A stretch of 64,000 nucleotides of DNA, taken from the NCBI GenBank assembly GCA_004194705.1, contig SADC01001337.1, positions 124,001 through 188,000 of the forward strand. Reading direction: 5' to 3'. A model generated the notes under the pieces. The model saw only the letters and a list, made by a program, of their open reading frames with translations. It ran no database searches and had not been told where the DNA came from. Origin of the DNA: Ditylenchus dipsaci (Eukaryota > Nematoda > Chromadorea > Rhabditida > Anguinidae). The translations under genes and the position numbers were made by a program. Positions 56,900 to 64,000 of this stretch are shown in pieces; the first letter of the stretch is position 1, and each line of letters begins with the position of its first letter.

Positions 56900-57422
56900 T
56901 TTTGGTCACTGGAGCGAGGCAAAACGAGCTTTTATAAGCATTTTATGATCAACTGTCTTGCTCGGAATCATGTCTAAGGTAAGTGCGCGCGCGCATTTCT
57001 AACTTTCAAGGCCCGAACTTTTTGCTTTGGTGCCGCAAGCTGATTTATTGGGATGCACCCCCTTCGGGAGCGCAGGGGTCTTGGTGGCTTGGGTTGAGAT
57101 GCGCACATCCAAATACATAACTTAGGCACTCGGAAGTGTCTCTGGATGCATGATAAATGTATGCATAACAGAGTTTTTTCACGCGGTAGGCTTCAGTATT
57201 CAAAACTATGTTCAAACGCCATCTTTTTTGGTGTCGAGATACCCTCAACACGTGATTTACTTACCGTATTTTCTCTATTAATGAACCCCTCTCTAATAAT
57301 GAACCCCCCTCGATTTTTTGACTAGGATTTCAGAGTTAGGGCCATTTTTGATTTACAATTTCAACATTTTCGAAGGGTTGAAAAATAATGAACCCGGGTT
57401 CATTAATAGAGAAAATACGGTA
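56900..57422. repeat. Palindrome-family fragment and a TACCGTATTT MITE
   Basis: 56930-57200 is a decayed copy of the 'tcatgtctaaggtaagtgcg ... cgcggtaggc' module. 57262-57422 is an intact small MITE with ends TACCGTATTTTCTCTATTAA and TTAATAGAGAAAATACGGTA. The stretch 56418-56900 shows nothing recognisable. Confidence 0.65.
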
Positions 57423-57741
57423 GTTACAATAAACAGTTTTTTGCACTTCGGTAACTAAAAATACCAAAATTCAAGATTTTTGAAAATTGACTTTTTACAG
57501 GGAAAAATAGGTGAAAACACTTTTATCGTGTATAAACGGGGATTACCAGCGCGTTACACTGCAATTGGGTATACTCCGGTAGCACCAATGATTTATAAAA
57601 AAAAATGCTTTGCATTTTTTTAATCGATAAAATAGTTAACTCACTATGTGTATTAATATACAAAAAAGAAATAAATCGAAAACCTTTTGAGTGTGATCAC
57701 AGTTAAATTGTTTTGCATAAAATTGCGAAAAAAATTGGTAG

Positions 57742-57965
57742 AGGGCTTATTCGTCGTTGCGGTATTCGCCGTTGACATGTTCGCCGTTGGTGATTTTTGC
57801 CGTCGGCTTTATTTGCCGTTGACGAAATTCGGCTCGATTCGCCGTTGACGAAATTCGCTGTCGGCTTATTTCTTCAAAGTCTTGTGGAGCCAATTTCGTC
57901 GACGGCAAATCAAGCCGATGGCGAATTTTGTCAACGGCGAATACCGCGACGGCGAATCAGCCCTC
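57742..57965. mobile_element. Tandem-unit palindromic element (TTCGCCGTTGAC units)
   Basis: Ends AGGGCTTATTCGTCG and CGACGGCGAATCAGCCCT. Arms consist of about five units like TTCGCCGTTGACGAAA and their complement. No TSD recognised. 57966-58764 has no gene. Confidence 0.7.
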
Positions 57966-58764
57966 TCCCAAAAAAACTATCAATGTTAGCTAAAAGACAA
58001 ACAAATGGATAGTAATATTGTAACCGTGCAAGTGAACAATGATAGACAAAGCAAAACGAAGAAATCTATCCGAAATTCTAACGAAATGATAAAACTGTTC
58101 GCCAATTATGAAGCAACTTTCTGAGCATATGTTCCGTTTGGCTAAAATTATGGACAGCAATGATTCTTAATTTTGCTTTTAAAACAATTCAAACTCACTG
58201 GTCGGAATTCCTAAAAAGCATATCTATGAAAGCTAGCTAATTTATTAGGCGAGGAAATTAGATCGAAGTCTGTTAGTATTTATTTGTTTACAAACTCGTG
58301 TCAACTCGTATCGATATGTTTAGTAATGGGGTCCATGCGGTACACTGCAAATAAAAGTGAGAAATAGCAAATTTTTCTGAATCGTTTTGTTTTTCACTTA
58401 ACACGGGAAAGGCTTAAGTATCGAACTGTGCGTTTTGTGGAGAATTTCACGCTGAGCACAAGGCTGAAAATTTTTCGGAAACAGGCAGGATTCGAACGGG
58501 TAAAACAGCATTTTAAAATAGTCAATTTTCGCCTATTTCAACCACCTGGAAAGGAGTGGTACTTGCTCGAATATCTTAAAATACAGGGCGTGATCAGAGC
58601 CATCTATTGCTTATCAATCTGGGTCTGAGTGATTTTTGAAAAATTCCAATTTTTCTTCCATAAGCTAGTTTCCGAAAGTCCTTCCATTCGAGACAACAAA
58701 CATTCTAATATGTCGCGAAATTGAATTTGCAACAAATAGCTCTGATCTAGCCCTGCATTTAAAA

Positions 58765-58996
58765 TACAGTCGACTCTCCCAATAACGAACCCCCAAAAAG
58801 TTCGTTCCCACCTTGGGTCCGACACTTTTTTTAGCCTGATTTTTTAAATTTTTTCCTAGTTCTGTTTTAGACTGTCAAAACACCAGACTGTCAAAACAGA
58901 ACTAGGAAAAAATTTAAAAAATCAGGCTAAAAAAAGTGTCGGACCCAAGGTGGGAACGAACTTTTTGGGGGTTCGTTATTGGGAGAGTCGACTGTA
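58765..58996. mobile_element. pogo/Tigger-like palindromic MITE
   Basis: Ends TACAGTCGACTCTCCCAATAA and its exact complement. Nearly perfect full-length palindrome (231 bp), so recent. Contains the family phrase 'aagttcgttcccaccttggg'. Confidence 0.9.
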
Positions 58997-59079
58997 AAAC
59001 ATTTCTGAAAGGTAATTTATCTTTTGTTTGAGGAACTTCGATTGAAAAAATGCGTAAGTTTTGCCCTAGTGTACAATCA

Positions 59080-59560
59080 GAATGTTGGCTCTATCCCACT
59101 ATCTGGTGCAAAAATTGCCTTGGTCCCCCCTGTTTTTTTTTCAAAGTATTTTCTGTCACCAACTTTTCGTTGTTCAACGCATGTTTGTTCTACTCCGTTT
59201 TCCTTTTACGGCTATCATTTTTTTTATTATCAAAATTCTCAAAGGAGGAGGAAACTTTATATGCGCATCACCTAGGGTCGAAGGTTCAAGCCCCCCCTGG
59301 GTGCATACATTATTCATTTTTTTATAAAGTTCACTGACTTCTAGGGCCAAAACTTATCGAGGAATAGATTCGAATCATTTCTAGCACTGATTTACTGTCA
59401 GCAGATGCCCCAATTTTGTGGTTTCATCCAAAATGATAGACCTGTGTAGGATGGCATGGAATCGAACATCGTTGAACGTTTTTCGAATTCTAACTAAACG
59501 TCACTTGGGAGTCCAAGGCAATTTTCGCACCAGATAGTGAGATAGAGCCATGTTTTTTGC
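59080..59560. repeat. Inverted repeat around a tRNA-like B box
   Basis: Left 'ctatctggtgcaaaaattgcc' pairs with 59515-59545. Inside, AAGGTTCAAGCCCC near 59280 resembles a B box. 59560-60200 has no gene; a G run is at 59670. Confidence 0.45.
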
Positions 59561-60200
59561 CTCGGTCACCCCTGTGGAATTTGTTGACAATTTTTTATTT
59601 TATTTTTTTCTTTCTTTTTGCCACTTCGATGATATGAGAGATGCTAGAGCCACACATAGACGTACTAAGGGGGGGGGGCTACACGGGCTAATTTAAAAAA
59701 TTAGAGTGAAAAAATCAGTGGCTCGCCTAAAGTACATAAGGTCCACCTGCTTTTAAAATCAGTTGGAAAACTTTTAAAAGGCTAAAAAAAGTAAATTTTT
59801 TTTGATAAGGAAAAGCACTGCTTTGAGATCTTAAATCAAAAGAATTGCGACCAGGGCTTGAGGAGACTTGTTAAAAACGAAATTTTTCAAAACAATACTT
59901 GGCAAGCTTAACTGAGGTGTTAAGGGCATGAGTACACCATCTTGCCTAGCTCGAAGACTCCCGAAACCATTTGTTCAGCGTTTTAGCTGCCAAACCATGC
60001 TCAGCATATGTTTACTTAATTTGTTAAGCAACAATTTCCGTCTTGACAAGTTAATTATGATGAACTTGGCTTTTGGCAGATTTCGTTTTTGAAAATTCTC
60101 CCCTAGCCGCAATTAGTGACGCTGAATTATCGATATTCAAAAGCTGTCGATATTTCTTTGCAAGTGTAACTTTTTAACTGTTATTTAACTATCAAAGCAA

Positions 60201-63200
60201 TTATTTGACCGAAAAGCTAGTTACCTTTGGTAAAAAATGCATTTGGAATGGACTGAATGAGTAGATTGCCTTGCCCACATTTTTCCGGCCTTAATTTTTT
60301 TTAGCTTTTGCACAACTTCAAGCCCAAATATTGCTTACAATTTTCTCGACGAACACCATCTTTTCGAAGACAATCAATTATTTCGGTAGTCTGCAGAAAT
60401 TAATCAAAAATATAGTTTCTGGACTGGTTTAAAACGCAAAAAGTACTTGTTGTTGAGAAATTCCACAGTTCTCTTTGAGGAGTCTGCCCTCTTCTAGTGT
60501 CACAGCCATGGAGGTGCGGTCTTTGCCACTCTTGCAGGCCAATATACTGGTGGCACCGAGAGCAGTGTTGAGAGCCATTACTCGAGGGTAAATGACAGTA
60601 TTCTTTTTAGAAGGACAAGCAGTCACCTTTAAAGGGGCATGCCCGTGCGTTAAGGCGCGAACCAGCAGTTTTTTCAAATTTTTTCGAATCGTCCCATTTT
60701 TCACTCGTTCTGCGTCAAATCTGATATAGATGATCTTATACTGCTTTCAAAAACTAGACAGAAAACTTGAAAAATATAGACGAGAACGAATGTAAAAATT
60801 TATCGAGCAAGAAAAGAACTGCTGGTTCGCGCCTTTTCTCCCCATCGGGCACGATCATGCCCCTTTAAATAAAATAGATTTTACAAGAATACTTATAAAA
60901 ATGTGAAATAGTTTACCACTTTGTGCAGCTCTAGCAACAATTCTTCCACATTCTGTTTATTCGTCAATTTTTCGCCAAGTGATGCAACATAAGCCTGTGT
61001 TTCGGCTAGAGCATTTTTATTGATGTTTTCTTCTAAAGTAATGTCTCCAATCGATGAAGCTAATGTGGCTTCGTGATTTATGCCAATGTTCCTGAAAAAA
61101 GGCTGAATCAGTCAATTTAGTTGGTCAAAAAGCGTATTTGCGACTTATGCACAGGATCCTAAGTGAAGTTGAAGATTTTCGAGGGTTAGGCTTCAATTTA
61201 ACTATCAAGGGCTTAAGGATTCGGAAATCTAGACCGCGTAAAAGTCTTCATACTCAAAATTTTATAAAAATGGCCTTCTAATTGTACACGGTGTATTAAA
61301 ATTTTGACCCTACTAGCAAATACCCCACCCAACTATTCGTCCTTTTTATAATTTTATAAAAAGTACCCAAACATATGTCTCGAACCCCGAAAAAAGTGGT
61401 ATACGCCCGAGCCTAAGGGCTGAGCCTAAACTTGTAGCTCCAAAGGGTAGTTACCGCAAGTTTGAGAGCATTTTTCTAACCCTTTTAAAGCACCATATTT
61501 TTTTGCAAATTTTTACTTTAGATTTTTGCTTTCTACGGATCCACTCAGTTAGCTCTAACAATTTTAGGGGGTTTTCTCTGAAAAATGAAACATTATATTT
61601 TTGATAAGTTTTCCTATGTATAGAAAAAGCTTGAGATCACTCAAATTTTAAAAAATTTGGTTATTAGCGCTCTTTATACTTTCTATAAAACTTAACAAGG
61701 ACTAACGCCATTTAGTCGAGAACCAAATATTACCAAAACACTGTTCGCACTCTGAACCATTCTCCTGCCGCAGTATTCATTGGCAATTTCTCGAGCAAAG
61801 ACGATTGCACAGGAATAGACACTTTTAAAATCATTTCTATAGCCATCTATTTGTGGAATGCAGGTTTGAGACACCTGAAAACCGGATTCAAACATAAAAA
61901 TATAATATAATCTTAAGACCTACAGATGAACTGACGGGAACGAATCTAAAGTGAACAATGTTTGCGAAATTGCTCCAAACATCATACAGTCTTCCATCAT
62001 GCCTTTTTCATCGCCATAACAAGACAAAAAAGAAAAGGAATTGACTAAAGGTGGCCAATTGGACAATTTGGCTACGGAATTTTCTAGGTTGGCTAGCAAA
62101 CCAGTAGCTATCAGGGTGACTGATTGAGATAGCAGGAGATCACTTCGTAATTGAATATGGTAAAAGCTTAAAAAGAAAAAGTTAAGATCCGTAAAGAAAT
62201 AAACAAACGTTTGGCAGTCAGATGACTTGCGGAAAGCAACAACTAGACTCAGTAACTGAGCCAACAATAAATTTTCGACCAGCTGCAGCAAAACATCTAA
62301 TGTGGAATTGAGAGCTAGCTTGGCACTTTCTTCAAATGTTTCTCTACCTTTCTGAAAATCTAATTTTTTGTAAAAAAAAGTAAAAAACTAAAAATTTACG
62401 GAATCGTCATCAATCTAAACTTTTTGGAGTAATTCTTGAAAAACAATTTCAAAAGTATACTTTGTCAATAACGGCCATTTTAGAACTCAAACTTATCATC
62501 AAAGCTTCTAAAGAGTCTAGCTGGTTGGATAGAGTATCTCGAACACCCGAATTTTTGAGCTGCACATAACCCCCTTCACATAATGAGTCGACTAGGTTGG
62601 AAATATTTGGAAAAGAGTGGATTAGATCGCAGACTGTTTCATGAAGCTGGAAAATGGTTAATTTGAAAAATTACAAATTCCTCATTAAAGGGAGGGACGC
62701 AATCGACTCGCCAGCGCAAAAACTCGCCAATGCTATTAGACTCGCCAATGGCAAATCTCACCAACTGCAAAACTCGTCAATGAAAAACTCGCCAACGAAA
62801 AATTTAATTTAACTGCCCTCCTTGGGACCGGTCATAGGGAGTCCGATAAATAGATATTTTCGCAGGCGATTTCTTCGTTGGTGAGTTCTGCCGTTGGCGA
62901 TTTTTTTTGTTCGCGACTTGGTTGCATCCCTTAAAATCACCTGTTTCATTTCCGAAAATATTTGAACACCAACTTTGTCTACCAAACCAAATGCTCCAAC
63001 ACGCCTATACACAATTTTACTTTTTCTTGTTATTAACCACTTAAAAATGGTACCACTCTAGATCTATCCTTCTGGTTAGCTCGCCGATTTGTCGTTTAGC
63101 AGAGAGTAGAGTACTCCTTCTTGAGTAATACCTCATTTCATTTGTATGGTCCAGTCCGGATGGCTCTAATCCTTCTACAAATTTATTCCGTATTTTATGA

Positions 63201-63652
63201 AGTCCTCCGTTCTAAAATAGTTATAAAATCGTTAATTGTATAAAAAAAGGTGAAAAAAAATCACTGCAAATCTCAAAGGAATAGCTGCAATTGCACCCGA
63301 GGTCAGAAAGTGAGAAGTAGTGACGCCATTCACTTGAAAGTATTGTACGTGTAGATTAGTAGGAACGGCAGAAAATCTGTTACCAAGATATTAGCGTACA
63401 ACTTATAACAAAAGGCCAAATTACTTACGCAATACGAAATTTTTCAATAGACGGCCGGAATGATGGCCCAACATATGACTCGAGAAATTCAGCTGATTTG
63501 TGTAAATCTCAATGTTAGAATTGCAATGGCGAACAGCTAAAAAAATACGTGTATGATACACATTTGTATTACTCAAAGCCACCATTATGCAAAGCTTCAA
63601 TAATGGCGGCATTCTTGACTGTCCACAGGTGACCAAGCAAGTCATCTCTCAT
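60201..63652 (-). CDS. INPP4: Inositol polyphosphate 4-phosphatase (3' part; 5' end outside the window)
   Basis: Hydrolyses the 4-phosphate of PI(3,4)P2, ending class I PI3K signalling. Exons, 5' to 3': about 63575-63652, 63422-63540, 63265-63376, 63041-63211, 62941-63004, 62461-62646, 62209-62351, 61924-62166, 61734-61874, 60917-61091, 60447-60626, 60339-60390, 60201-60289 (TAA). Landmarks: VPTNLHVQYFQVNG, NGGLHKIRNKFVEG, LLLSQSVTLIATGLL, YGDEKGMMEDCMMF, NIGINHEATLASSIGD, the catalytic CKSGKDRTSM (CX5R P-loop, intact) and YSFSPFQMHFLPK near the end. The C2 domain is beyond 64000. The vertebrate A/B distinction cannot be made. Breaks: an in-frame TAG or indel near 61832-61849, one near 63041-63047, and a phase mismatch at the 63540/63575 junction. 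Confidence 0.9.
60633..60864. mobile_element. piggyBac-like MITE next to an INPP4 splice acceptor
   Basis: Ends AGGGGCATGCCCGTGCG and CGGGCACGATCATGCCCCT, flanked by TTAA at 60629-60632 and 60865-60868. 232 bp. It lies in the intron 60627-60916; without it the intron would be 54 bp. Same end as 12425-14172. Confidence 0.9.
62700..62925. mobile_element. Tandem-unit palindromic element in an INPP4 intron
   Basis: Ends GGGACGCAATCGACTCGCC and GGCGA...CGACTTGGTTGCATCCC. Left arm has about five ACTCGCCAATG-type units, right arm fewer. Flanks share only TTAAA, so the TSD class is open. Confidence 0.65.
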
Positions 63653-63684
63653 CTCAATGAATTTAAACTTATTTAAATAGCATA

Positions 63685-64000
63685 TTTCCCCTAATAGAGC
63701 CCCGGGACATTATTTTTTGACTACCCTCACCAAAATATCCCTATTAGGAGGGGAGCTCTAATAGGCAGGGGCTCCATTTTTCAACTCCCGGGTTTACTGA
63801 TTATGAAGAGAAGGGTCATTCAGAAGCTAAAAAATACCTTAGTTTTTTTGGATTTTTTGCTGAAAAGAACATACAGTCGACTCTCTATATAACATAACTC
63901 TACATAACATAATTTTAGGATCAGAAGTTCGTTCCCACCTAGGGTCCGACACTTTTTTAACCTGATTTTTTAGGTCTTTTGCCAGTTCTGTTTTTACAGT
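63685..64000. repeat. TACCGTA-type fragment and one end of a pogo-like MITE
   Basis: 63682-63790 has 'catatttcccctaatagagc' and an inner 'cctattaggaggggagctct', a decayed family member. 63872 starts TACAGTCGACTCTCTATATAAC with 'gttcgttcccacctagggtc', identical in type to 34331 and 58765; it continues past the window end. Both are probably in the next INPP4 intron. Confidence 0.6.

Noticed and set aside
59024..59337. Three overlapping plus-strand frames of 81-95 codons
   Set aside because: Overlap in all three frames over a T-rich repeat loop; no motif and no splice pattern.
61431..61460. Second GCCTAA cluster as telomeric sequence
   Set aside because: Only two separated units (gcctaagggctgagcctaa); within chance in this AT-rich DNA.

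Overview
The window is eukaryotic nuclear DNA, AT-rich, from an animal. Genes are split into short exons by introns that are often only about 47-75 bp, usually with T-rich 3' splice sites ending tttcag or tttag. The gene set is metazoan: the cilium gene BBS5, the ER O-fucosyltransferase POFUT2 and an INPP4-type inositol polyphosphate 4-phosphatase. Small introns, a secreted trypsin-like protease with unusual flanking sequence, an F-box-like gene and a few GCCTAA-type (TTAGGC) telomere-like units make a nematode a reasonable guess, but the sequence alone does not prove this.

Layout. 1-170 is the edge of an unknown minus-strand gene. 1.5-3.5 kb (+) holds PH-domain exons of a CNK-like protein. 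5.0-7.9 kb (-) holds a Myb/SANT-like gene and a BED-type zinc-finger exon. 9.4-16.6 kb (+) is POFUT2. It converges, 139 bp apart, on BBS5 at 16.7-19.4 kb (-). 19.4-25.7 kb is repeats. 25.7-28.8 kb (-) is an acidic/Ser-rich protein ending in ANP32-like leucine-rich repeats. 28.8-37.5 kb is repeats. 37.6-42.5 kb (+) is an F-box-like gene. 42.8-49.0 kb (+) is a secreted serine protease with a second, catalytically degenerate protease domain. 49-60 kb is repeats plus a broken Ty3/gypsy-type pol fragment. 60.2-63.7 kb (-) is the 3' part of INPP4, which runs off the right edge.

The main feature is an unusual density of non-autonomous DNA transposons, most of them palindromic and many nested. Several classes can be defined by target-site duplications (TSDs) visible in the sequence: at least ten insertions with 8-bp TSDs (hAT-like, two with hAT transposase C-terminal remnants); TTAA-flanked piggyBac-like MITEs; pogo/Tigger-like elements; a TACCGTATTT family; tRNA-derived SINEs; and a group whose terminal inverted repeats are themselves built from short tandem units of about 12-18 bp, with GG...CC ends and 9-10-bp TSDs. 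Removing elements in silico restores introns of normal size, and in one case restores an interrupted coding exon.

Conserved reading frames are broken repeatedly by apparent single-base indels, mostly at homopolymer runs, in POFUT2, BBS5, the F-box-like gene, the protease and INPP4, while protein similarity continues after each break. This looks more like uncorrected homopolymer indels in the assembly than independent decay of five genes. All family assignments here are from recognition of motifs by eye; no database search was run. Coordinates of splice sites may be off by a base or two.
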